Positions 32,294-39,311 of a stretch of DNA of 43,621 nucleotides are shown piece by piece. A program made the position numbers and the translations under genes. The DNA comes from an uncultured Bacteroidota bacterium. Its GTDB lineage: Bacteria > Bacteroidota > Bacteroidia > Bacteroidales > P3. The notes below the pieces were generated by a model. The model worked only from the letters and a program-made list of their open reading frames with translations. It did no database searches and had not been told where the DNA came from. The DNA is taken from assembly GCA_902784465.1 (NCBI GenBank), contig CACZUZ010000018.1, positions 1-43,621 of the forward strand, written 5' to 3'. Positions within the stretch are counted from its first letter, which is position 1, and each line of letters starts with the position of its first letter.

Positions 32294-32571
32294 ACGGCTT
32301 CGGCTATTGCATTGTCGACAATCTGCATCACATCTTCGTGCGAAAGCGTCTGCTCACGCCCGGCAATGATATCTCTCATACGTTGTTTAGACACCTCCAT
32401 CATCTCCTCACGGCTATAAATCCCCGGCATTTGGAGGGCTTCGTTCGCTTCAATATCTTCCCTTTTGACACGGGCAAGGAATGCGTGACGCACCTTCAAC
32501 GTCTGCTGACGGTAGAGTGTCCATAGAGCATCTTCCGGCGAAGTTCTTTGGTATGTAGCATCCATTTCCAT
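32290..32571 (-). CDS. Antitoxin partner of the ParE-type toxin
   Basis: 93 residues from the ATG at 32571 (MEMDATYQRTSPEDALWTLY); an upstream ATG at 32628 adds residues with no antitoxin-like pattern. The protein is helical and charged: QQTLKVRHAFLARVKREDIE, YSREEMMEVSKQRMRDIIAG and SHEDVMQIVDNAIAEAV. The last part resembles a toxin-binding tail. No clear ribbon-helix-helix or MazE signature, so assignment rests on the 4-bp overlap and order with the toxin. A -7 element at 32695-32703, part of an inverted repeat, could drive it. Confidence 0.7.
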   Translation of the reverse strand: MEMDATYQRTSPEDALWTLYRQQTLKVRHAFLARVKREDIEANEALQMPGIYSREEMMEVSKQRMRDIIAGREQTLSHEDVMQIVDNAIAEAV

Positions 32572-32657
32572 ATCTATATTATTCTTTACTAAAGTTTGAT
32601 ATGTAATTTTTTTGTAAAAAAGTGGCATGGGAATTAATATAATCCATTAATTTTTAG

Positions 32658-32703
32658 TATTTTTGTAGTGTAAACAAATAAAAATAGCCACACTGCAAAA
32701 ATA
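32658..32703. promoter_or_regulatory. Inverted repeat made of two facing -7 elements upstream of the toxin-antitoxin pair
   Basis: Arms TATTTTTGTAGTGT (32658-32671) and ACACTGCAAAAATA (32690-32703) are reverse complements with one mismatch and an 18-bp spacer. Each arm contains a TAnnTTTG match, pointing inward. The minus-strand one leads to the antitoxin gene. The repeat could be the operator for autoregulation. Confidence 0.45.
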
Positions 32704-32791
32704 CGAATTTATTTTCAGAGATTGATGTTTTCTTCAATAACAGTGAAGATTCCGCAATACAAGCCACGATAACCGCCATGTATGAAACAAT

Positions 32792-32824
32792 AAAATCCCC
32801 ACCGAAGGCAGTCTGGTGGGGATT
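32792..32824 (-). terminator. Intrinsic terminator of the BspA-like gene
   Basis: Perfect 10-bp stem AATCCCCACC/GGTGGGGATT, 26 bp after the stop codon of the minus-strand gene at 32850, followed in that direction by TTTTATT. Confidence 0.85.
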
Positions 32825-32849
32825 ATGGAAAATACTTGATTGTGGTGTT

Positions 32850-35800
32850 TTACTTGACCACCACGATGCGGCGAGCAGGGGCGTTTCCGACCTTGACGAG
32901 GTAGGTGCCTGTGGCGGGAACGTCGAAGCGCAGGGTTAAATACTCGTCGCGCTTAACGGCCATACGGCGACCAAGGGCATCGTAGAGCATAACATTGTTG
33001 CCGTCAGCACCTTCGACCACAATCTGTCCGTTAGAGCTGTAAATCTTGACGTTGGCAGCACCAACATCGTCTACGCCCTCTTGTGGGATGTAAATGGTGT
33101 CGTGGACAACAACAGTATCATGGATGTAAATAGTCTCGAAGATGGTGATTGTGTCGGTCTGGATGACAGTGTCGGGTAGGTGGGCATCTATGTAGGCGTA
33201 GAGCTCCGCCAGAATGTGGTTGTTGACGTATGTCGTGTCTGACATCAAGCTGTCTAAATAATTCGTCAACATGGCCGCCACTGCATTGCTGTCATAGACA
33301 TAATGTGTGATGAAAACCGTGTCGTGATAGTAGTTGTTGACAAAAACCGTGTCGTAGTAGTTGTAGGTGATGATGGTTGTGTCGCCGACATGAACTAAGT
33401 ATGCAATCAGCGTGTCATACACGGTAATGGTGTCGACGATGTTGATTGTCACGGTATCGTGCACTATGGTGGTGTCATGGATGTCGATATAGGTAGTGTC
33501 GTGGATCTCCAGAGTGTCTACAACGACAAGGGTGTCTATCTGGATGACTGTGTCGCGCGGAGGAACGGCGAAGAAAGCGGTGACGGTAGTGTCGCCATTC
33601 ACAACGAATGTTGCAGGATTAGTGGTAGAGTTATCGTTCCAATGGTTGAAATGGTTGCGTCCGTTGGCTAAAGCGTAGATGTTGGCCACGTCGCCTCGGA
33701 AATAGGTGCCGCCTCCAGCAACATTACCCATGCTGTCGATGTTGGCAGCAACTGTAATGACAAAGGTGTCAAGTTCAAAATTGGCGGTGAGCAATGTGTC
33801 ACAGGTCAGCGTGAGGCTACGCGGATTGTCGGTATTGCCATCGCTCCATTGGGTGAAGCGGTAGTGAGTGGCGGGTACACCCTCTATGGTTACGTAGCCG
33901 GATTCGCAGTCGGTGGTGACATAGGAGGCTGTGCCTTGATTGTTGTCTGCACTGGAGATATGGATGGTAAAACTGCCATTTAGCAGATGCCAATTGTGGT
34001 AATTGTTCCATCTGTAAGAACCTTGATAGTTGGCAAGCGCGTTGCAGGGCACATGAATCGCCAGAGAATTGTAAGGATTATAGCCACTGGCAAAAGATCT
34101 TGCAATATAGTTGCTCCCTAACGTTGGCGGCTCGGTAGGCATGAGTCGTATGGATTGGATGTTTGGACAGTCAAATGCCCCTTCCCCGATGAAAGTCACG
34201 TTTTCCGGCACGGTGAAAGATTGCAGTGACATTCCTCGGAACGCTTGTTCTCCAATGTATTGCAACGATGCAGGCAACGGCATGGCGTCGAGTGCCGAAC
34301 AATTGTAGAATGCATATTCTTCAATGGTGTCAACGCTGTTGCCGAAAGTAATGGTCGAAAGGCTGTCGCATCTGCAGAATGCAGCCGAACCTATGTGTTT
34401 TACAGAATTGGGAATTACGACACTGGTCATCTTGCAGTCCTTGAATGCCATGCGCGGTATCACCTTGACATTTTCTCCTATATATATGTAATGTAAGTTT
34501 TGGAATGCAGACGCACTTCCCCATTGTGCGCTGGTGTAATCAGGGCCATGCAATACATTGCTCCCAGTTGCGTCACCAATAGCGAAACAACTGTCGGCAT
34601 TGTAATACAGTGTGTCGAGGTTGGAACAACCATAGAATGCTCTAATTCCGATGTGTTCCATATTTTGCGGTATATTAATGGATGTCAGTCCTGTGCATCC
34701 ATAAAAAGCTAAGGACTCTATTTTTTTGACACTCACGGGTAGCGACAGGAATGCAATCTGTCCGCAGTTATAGAATGCACGTTCGTCAATAAGCTCGACA
34801 GAGCTTCCGAAATGTACTGTCTGTAGTAATGTGTTGGCAAAGGCATATTGCCCGATGGTCTTCACCGAGTTGGGAATGGTGACAGTTGTGATTGGACAGC
34901 CAGTCAACAACTGAGAGGGAATACTCTTAACATTGCTGCCGATAGTCACTGTCGTTAGATGTGAGCACTGTTGGAATACGCCATGTGATGAGCTGTAACT
35001 ACTACTTCCCGAGGTTGCGTCATAGACACAGCTGTCAGCGTTGAATACCAGATTGGTCAGGTTAGTACACCCCCAAAAGGTTCCGTCTGATATAGTTTCG
35101 AGCGATGAAGGCAGGGTCACGGATGACAGCTGCGTTACTCCACTGAAAGCTTGTTCGCCCAGGTATTTCAGGCTCGACGGCAGGTTAAGTGCTGTCAGGC
35201 TGGAACAGTTTTGAAAAGCACGCCATTCGATTCTTTCAACGCCAAACCCAAAATCTACTGTTGTCAGGTATGTGCATTCTGCAAATGCATATTCCTCAAT
35301 CTTTCTCAGCGAGTTGGGCAGTGTGATACTTGTGATGTTTGTACCATTGAAAGCACGGTTTGGAATATAGCGCACATGGCTGCCAATGTTGATATTTGTC
35401 GATGAAGAAATGCCATTTATGGTGCGACCAGAAATGTATCCACTACCATTTAATATGGCACCATTGTAAGAGCAGCTGTCGGCATTATAGTTAAAACTTG
35501 AAAGTGCCGTGATGCTTGAGAATGCTAAATTGCCTATATTCTGCAGATTGCGAGGGATTGTCAGTTCGGTGATGCCAGTGATTCCGGTGAAAGCCCTTGC
35601 ACCTATACTCTGCAATGTGTTTGGCAACGTGACGCTGCCCACCATCGATGCTCCATAGAAAGCGCTGTCACCAATACTAATAACGCCTTCGGGCACAACA
35701 ACCTGCGTCAACATTGAACAGCCATTGAATGCACTGTTGGCAATGGAGGTCAAGGATGTAGGCATGTTCACGGCTTGCAGACCGGTGCAATTGTAGAAAG

Positions 35801-36065
35801 CATCGAAACCGATGACGGTCACAGCATAAGAGGTGCCGCCGTATGCAACGGACGATGGAATGGTAAGATTGCCTGTTGGCTTGGTATAACCTGACCAATA
35901 ATCATTGTTGGAATAGTTGGGGTATACTACGTTCACCGATGAACCATCGATGATTTTGTAGTACAGTGTCTGGCCGCTCGGCGCTATAGCCGAGAAGTCG
36001 TAATTCTGTGCCTGCACGGCAAATGCCATAAGCAGGGATGCAATAATTGTTAGTTTGTGTTTCAT
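32850..36065 (-). CDS. BspA-like leucine-rich-repeat surface protein with T9SS-type C-terminal domain
   Basis: 1071 residues. Signal peptide KLTIIASLLMAFAVQAQ. Residues about 60-690 are BspA-type (LRR_5) repeats, for example LTSIANSAFNGCSMLTQVVV and VKHIGSAAFCRCDSLSTITF, roughly 22-24 residues each with interruptions. Residues 700-830 contain two InlB-B-like repeats (YRFTQWSDGNTDNPRSLTL, NHFNHWNDNSTTNPATFVV). Residues 835-993 are an unusual linker rich in Asp-Thr (IHDTTYIDIHDTTIVHDTV). The last 75 residues resemble the Por secretion tail (VKIYSSNGQIVVEG, VMLYDALGRRMAVKRD, VPATGTYLVKVGNAPARRIV). Probably exported across the outer membrane and anchored at the surface, with a role in adhesion. 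Confidence 0.93.
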   Translation of the reverse strand: MKHKLTIIASLLMAFAVQAQNYDFSAIAPSGQTLYYKIIDGSSVNVVYPNYSNNDYWSGYTKPTGNLTIPSSVAYGGTSYAVTVIGFDAFYNCTGLQAVNMPTSLTSIANSAFNGCSMLTQVVVPEGVISIGDSAFYGASMVGSVTLPNTLQSIGARAFTGITGITELTIPRNLQNIGNLAFSSITALSSFNYNADSCSYNGAILNGSGYISGRTINGISSSTNINIGSHVRYIPNRAFNGTNITSITLPNSLRKIEEYAFAECTYLTTVDFGFGVERIEWRAFQNCSSLTALNLPSSLKYLGEQAFSGVTQLSSVTLPSSLETISDGTFWGCTNLTNLVFNADSCVYDATSGSSSYSSSHGVFQQCSHLTTVTIGSNVKSIPSQLLTGCPITTVTIPNSVKTIGQYAFANTLLQTVHFGSSVELIDERAFYNCGQIAFLSLPVSVKKIESLAFYGCTGLTSINIPQNMEHIGIRAFYGCSNLDTLYYNADSCFAIGDATGSNVLHGPDYTSAQWGSASAFQNLHYIYIGENVKVIPRMAFKDCKMTSVVIPNSVKHIGSAAFCRCDSLSTITFGNSVDTIEEYAFYNCSALDAMPLPASLQYIGEQAFRGMSLQSFTVPENVTFIGEGAFDCPNIQSIRLMPTEPPTLGSNYIARSFASGYNPYNSLAIHVPCNALANYQGSYRWNNYHNWHLLNGSFTIHISSADNNQGTASYVTTDCESGYVTIEGVPATHYRFTQWSDGNTDNPRSLTLTCDTLLTANFELDTFVITVAANIDSMGNVAGGGTYFRGDVANIYALANGRNHFNHWNDNSTTNPATFVVNGDTTVTAFFAVPPRDTVIQIDTLVVVDTLEIHDTTYIDIHDTTIVHDTVTINIVDTITVYDTLIAYLVHVGDTTIITYNYYDTVFVNNYYHDTVFITHYVYDSNAVAAMLTNYLDSLMSDTTYVNNHILAELYAYIDAHLPDTVIQTDTITIFETIYIHDTVVVHDTIYIPQEGVDDVGAANVKIYSSNGQIVVEGADGNNVMLYDALGRRMAVKRDEYLTLRFDVPATGTYLVKVGNAPARRIVVVK

Positions 36066-36218
36066 GGTATTGATTAGTGATGTTGGTTTTCAACAATTGG
36101 TAACAGCCACTATTTGACTTGGAAGTCTTGTCTCCTACTACAATATGGATGTGTTGCTTAGTATTTGTTCAAAATAGATTCGCTATGATAGTTAGGAGGC
36201 AATGACCTGTTGTAATGT

Positions 36219-37022
36219 CTATTCATAATAGGTGTAAACACAAGTAATAGTCATGCCATCAATGGAATACGTCATTGTTGCCGGATAACCGTCATCATCG
36301 TAGGTGTAAGTGAAATTGCCGACACTATCGCCGGTATCATCGCCTTTCGTATCTGACACTTCAAAACGTGTGATGTTGTTTTCCGACCAGCATAAATCGT
36401 AATGGCCAATACTGAAGAAACTGGGAATATACCCCATCTGCGGCAGATATAGGGGGTTTTTCTTGTTGTCGTATGTTAACGTAACTATTTTTTCATCATC
36501 GTAATAATGCTGAGTGACGTTGTTGCCTGTCCAGACTATGTTCAGATAGTCTGGTTCAATCTCGTCGTCTTCACCATATATAGCTAAACGGGTCGGCTTA
36601 CTACCGGAATAAGAGTATTTGTAGGTGAGAACGTCTGATTCGTATTCTTTAATGTGGGTATATTTCTCTGTGTCTATCTTATTGCCGATCCATGAATAAT
36701 CACATTCATTGGTCATTTCTTCGCTTTCACTACGGTAGATTGCTTTTGACAGTTTGTCGCCCGAATAGGTGAAGGTGTAGCTCTCGTCCACAATGTCATT
36801 TACGTTGATAATAGCCACACTCTTAAGCTTGTCGCCCTCCCACACGTAGTTGTACGAAATTTCGGCACCAACAGGAGTAATCAATGATACCTTTTTCAGT
36901 TTTTTGGAAGGGGCGGCAGCTGGATTATCCTCGTCGACAGCCTCGGTAGATCCATTTTCTTTCCCGCACGAGGCAAAAGTAATCAGGGCTAAGAGTGTCC
37001 AAAATGCTAATTTGTGTTTCAT
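36219..37022 (-). CDS. Lipoprotein with YD-like repeats (DUF4595-like)
   Basis: 267 residues from the ATG at 37022 (MKHKLAFWTLLALITFASCG), lipobox with Cys19; a longer frame upstream would cover leader RNA. The mature part has a flexible acidic start (ENGSTEAVDEDNPAAAPS) and then repeated beta-hairpins of the type YTFTYSGDKLSKAIYRSESE, YKYSYSGSKPTRLAIYGEDD and FTYTYDDDGYPATMTYSIDG, similar to RHS/YD-type or DUF4595 lipoproteins of Bacteroidales. Cell-surface or periplasmic; no enzyme motif. It is preceded by a 300-nt leader with structured RNA features and a promoter at 37337-37345. Its signal sequence begins MKHKL like the neighbouring BspA-like protein. Confidence 0.85.
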   Translation of the reverse strand: MKHKLAFWTLLALITFASCGKENGSTEAVDEDNPAAAPSKKLKKVSLITPVGAEISYNYVWEGDKLKSVAIINVNDIVDESYTFTYSGDKLSKAIYRSESEEMTNECDYSWIGNKIDTEKYTHIKEYESDVLTYKYSYSGSKPTRLAIYGEDDEIEPDYLNIVWTGNNVTQHYYDDEKIVTLTYDNKKNPLYLPQMGYIPSFFSIGHYDLCWSENNITRFEVSDTKGDDTGDSVGNFTYTYDDDGYPATMTYSIDGMTITCVYTYYE

Positions 37023-37059
37023 GTTTTTGTGTTTATTGGTTAGTATTCTCTTGCAAGAC

Positions 37060-37190
37060 AGCATAAAAAAGCGCGGGAACAACTTTCTTGCTTATCCCGC
37101 TCATGAGGCTCTCGCATTGCCCTTGGTACAGAATAAGCAATGCCGAAGCCCACGCGTATGGATATAACATTTAATGCTATATGCCCAACC
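37060..37190 (-). ncRNA. Structured leader RNA with terminator-like hairpin upstream of the lipoprotein gene
   Basis: In the minus-strand transcript: a stem GCATTGC/GCAATGC (37137-37143 with 37114-37120), an alternative stem GCTTAT/ATAAGC (37133-37138 with 37090-37095), then GCGGGA/TCCCGC (37095-37100 with 37073-37078) followed by GC and six T (37065-37070), which looks like an intrinsic terminator. The first two stems share bases and cannot both form; the second also shares one base with the terminator. Further upstream an imperfect palindrome (ATAGCATTAAATGTTAT) lies at 37162-37182. This layout fits an attenuator or riboswitch-like element. I do not recognise a known class. Confidence 0.5.
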
Positions 37191-37336
37191 AATGGACGGA
37201 GGATCATTGCATTATTGCGGTACCAGATAGAATTTGCGAGATTCATGAGCCGCAGATAATACGCCGTTTCAACGTCTTTCTTATATGTCCTGTCGCCCAC
37301 CACCTTGCCCGTTTCGGTTTCGGTGGAAACGACGGT

Positions 37337-37345
37337 GCAAAAGTA
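37337..37345 (-). promoter_or_regulatory. Bacteroidota -7 element for the leader RNA and lipoprotein gene
   Basis: Minus-strand TACTTTTGC. A transcript from about 37330 would carry the structured leader and then the lipoprotein gene at 37022. Confidence 0.6.
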
Positions 37346-37393
37346 CAAACTTTTTCCGATATGGAAAATTTTTTGCGTTTTTTTTTAAAACTT

Positions 37394-37540
37394 CCGCACA
37401 TGCCACCAGTGTTAGGTTCACTGACAGCTCCGTTCACGCCCTCTGCACCCACATGCACTACTCCATCCCCGACCTCCTCCGCATGACCACCTACGCCTTC
37501 AACTACCAGATAAGTATGCCTGTTGATACAATACCATAAA
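37394..37540 (+). pseudogene. Possible coding fragment without start
   Basis: Between the leader promoter and the next promoter, a plus-strand frame ending at 37540 reads THMHYSIPDLLRMTTYAFNY and stops soon after. Codon choice (GCC, CTC, CGC, AAC) is like intact genes in this window and unlike the surrounding AT-rich DNA. No start codon with a plausible promoter is seen. The protein family is not recognised. Confidence 0.25.
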
Positions 37541-37577
37541 AAATAACTAAGAATGCATCGGTGTCGAAAAAAATGTG

Positions 37578-37586
37578 TACTTTTGC
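37578..37586 (+). promoter_or_regulatory. Bacteroidota -7 element at the decayed restriction locus
   Basis: TACTTTTGC on plus, with the predicted RNA start near 37593 inside an inverted repeat. Confidence 0.5.
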
Positions 37587-37588
37587 AC

Positions 37589-37614
37589 TATGATTTGCGA
37601 GTTATCAAATCATA
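37589..37614. promoter_or_regulatory. Perfect inverted repeat over the predicted transcription start (operator-like)
   Basis: Arms TATGATTTG and CAAATCATA (9 bp each) with an 8-nt spacer, directly downstream of the -7 element at 37578-37586. This could be an operator for a controller protein or a 5' RNA hairpin. Confidence 0.5.
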
Positions 37615-37690
37615 GCAAAAAGTTCAGTTTAAGACTCCTTTGTTGAGAAAATCGCCATTTTTCAAACAGATAGGGGGAATAAGATGGTGA

Positions 37691-37981
37691 CGTGGAAAGT
37701 ATCTGGTTGAACTTACCTACCTTGTAATAGGCTACGACCCCAACAATCATAATTTCACCAAAGAACAATGCTTAAACATAATATCATACATTAAAACACG
37801 TTTCTTCCGATATCTTGTTTCAATAAAAAAGAAGACTCAAGACAATCCTCGTGATGTGTTCCAGTTTGTCCCTATGCAAGACTTCTCAAAACCGTGGACT
37901 GATGCAGAACTATACAAAAAGTACAACCTCACCGATGATGAAATAGCCTACATAGAGAGTATGATTAAACCAATGGAGTAA
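37691..37981 (+). pseudogene. C-terminal fragment of a restriction-modification (methylase/endonuclease) protein
   Basis: An open frame of 96 codons without a start codon, ending 7 bp before the DUF1016 gene. It reads GKYLVELTYLVIGYDPNNHN, then a segment ISYIKTRFFRYLVSIKKKTQ, and FQFVPMQDFSKPWTDAELYK with IAYIESMIKPME at the end. This combination (KTRFxRxLVS, FxFVPxQDF, YKKYxLTxxE, YIESMIxPM) is what I know from the C-termini of type II restriction-methylase fusion proteins in Bacteroidota. The rest of the gene is missing: upstream there is only a short leader, so an internal deletion has joined the promoter region to the gene's 3' end. Confidence 0.6.
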
Positions 37982-37988
37982 GAACACT

Positions 37989-38765
37989 ATGAATGATAAT
38001 GAATATACCCAATGGGTCGTTGAATTGAAACAACGCATCAAGAATGCACAAATCAAGGCTGCGGTACAGGTGAATCGTGAACTGATAAACCTATACTGGT
38101 CTATCGGTCATGACATCGTGGAAAGAAAAGCCGAAGAGACATTTGAGGGTAATTTCTACAAACACCTGAGCAACGATTTGCAGCAACTTTTCCCTGAAGT
38201 CAAGGGCTTCTCTGAACGTAACATATACTATATGCGCTCAATGTATGTTCTGTTTTCACCATTAGAGAACGAACTGCCACAAGCTGTGGCAGTCGGAGAA
38301 TCAGAACCTTCCAAACTGCCACAAGTTGTGGCACGCGGAACCGTAAAAGAAATGGTATGCCAAATCCCGTGGGGACATATACGGTACATCATCGACAAAC
38401 ATGCATCGCCACAAGAAGCGTTCTTCTATGTGCGGAAAACATTAGAAAACGGCTGGAGCCGTGCAATGTTGCTGAATATGATGGATACAAAACTTTACGA
38501 GGCACAAGGGAGAGCCATAAACAACTTCTCCTCGGTGCTTCCATCATCCGAAAGTGATTATGCCCGTCAGATTACCAAAGACCCCTACAATTTCGATTTC
38601 TTGACCCTCAGCGAGGATTACAAGGAACGCGAACTACAGAAGGCTTTGGAAGAGAATATAGCGCGTTTCCTTATGGAGCTGGGAAATGGTTTCGCTTTCG
38701 TTGGTCGCCAAGTCAAGCTTGAAGTGAATACAAAAGTGGCTATGAACAGGATGTCAGCCCGCTGA
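37989..38765 (+). pseudogene. DUF1016 (YhcG-type) protein lacking its nuclease domain
   Basis: 258 residues. The N-terminal DUF1016 domain is intact: INLYWSIGHDIVERKAEE, LSNDLQQLFPEVKGFSERNI, YYMRSMYVLF, QIPWGHIRYIIDKHASPQEA, YVRKTLENGWSRAMLLNMMD and DPYNFDFLTLSEDYKERELQ. Family members continue after the FAFVGRQ motif with a PDDEXK nuclease domain (about 100 residues). Here the frame runs into NTKVAMNRMSAR and stops. Directly after the junction, another frame gives SGYEQDVSPLIYRRKLLTSK and ends at 38827, apparently the tail of an unrelated gene. It follows the restriction fragment by 7 bp, as DUF1016 genes often do in defence loci. Probably inactive. Confidence 0.75.
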
Positions 38766-38827
38766 TTTACCGCAGAAAGTTACTTACCTCCAAACCAGAC
38801 CTTTTCGATGATTTGCACTGGCACTAA
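38726..38827 (+). pseudogene. C-terminal fragment of an unidentified protein, out of frame after DUF1016
   Basis: A frame opening in the last codons of the DUF1016 remnant and ending at a TAA at 38827: EYKSGYEQDVSPLIYRRKLL continues with TSKPDLFDDLHWH. It has no start of its own. It is not similar to the DUF1016 nuclease domain, which argues for a deletion junction and against a simple frameshift. Family unknown. Confidence 0.3.
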
Positions 38828-38906
38828 TTCCTACACATTTTCCTACACATAATAAATAAAAATTGCCACAAAAATCTAATATTTAGACTCTTATGACAAT
38901 CTTTAG

Positions 38907-38993
38907 CGGAGAGACAGGGATTCGAACCCTGGGACCAGCAAGCTGGTCAACGGTTTTCGAGACCGCCCCGATCGACCACTCCGGCATCTCTCC
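38907..38993 (-). tRNA. tRNA-Ser (anticodon CGA)
   Basis: 87 nt. Acceptor stem GGAGAGA/TCTCTCC with discriminator G, as expected for serine. Anticodon arm GCGGT-CTCGAAA-ACCGT gives anticodon CGA, reading UCG. A long variable arm (GACCAGCTTGCTGGTC) marks the class II tRNA, and the T arm has GGTTCGAATCC. CCA is not encoded. A -7 element lies 61 bp upstream. Confidence 0.96.
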
Positions 38994-39053
38994 ATTTTAG
39001 AAATCAGTTTTTTACACAACATCTTGAACGCTTCCACTCCCCGATTTCGATTT

Positions 39054-39062
39054 GCAAAGATA
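39054..39062 (-). promoter_or_regulatory. Bacteroidota -7 element for tRNA-Ser
   Basis: Minus-strand TATCTTTGC, predicted start near 39047. Confidence 0.6.
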
Positions 39063-39142
39063 CATACTTTTTTTGATACCACAACTTTTTTTTCAGAAAA
39101 CATATTTTTCAAGAAAAATTTTGCGGATTCTCAAAGATTTAC

Positions 39143-39151
39143 TATCTTTGC
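39143..39151 (+). promoter_or_regulatory. Bacteroidota -7 element for the repetitive secreted protein gene
   Basis: TATCTTTGC on plus with a leader of about 155 nt. Shortly before the ATG at 39312 the leader holds a small hairpin (TGAGCC, ACT, GGCTCG). Apart from this and the tRNA promoter I see nothing in 38994-39311. Confidence 0.6.
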
Positions 39152-39311
39152 ATTTTTGTAATCAACCCCAAAAAGCTCTTAAATCGAAGCAACTCGCAAA
39201 AAGACTTAATATTAGTTAATTTCACAATTTTTTACAAGCTCGAAATACAAAAAAATAAAAACAATATAAACACTCTGAGCCACTGGCTCGGACAAAAGAA
39301 CGGAGCAAACC

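Noticed and set aside
32658-32703. Phase-variable invertible promoter
   Set aside because: The arms are only 18 bp apart, too close for site-specific inversion of a promoter segment, and no recombinase gene is in the window.
37040-37348. 102-codon protein gene antisense to the intergenic region upstream of the lipoprotein
   Set aside because: It begins at the -7 element itself and covers the structured leader; composition is not protein-like, and an RNA role explains the region better.
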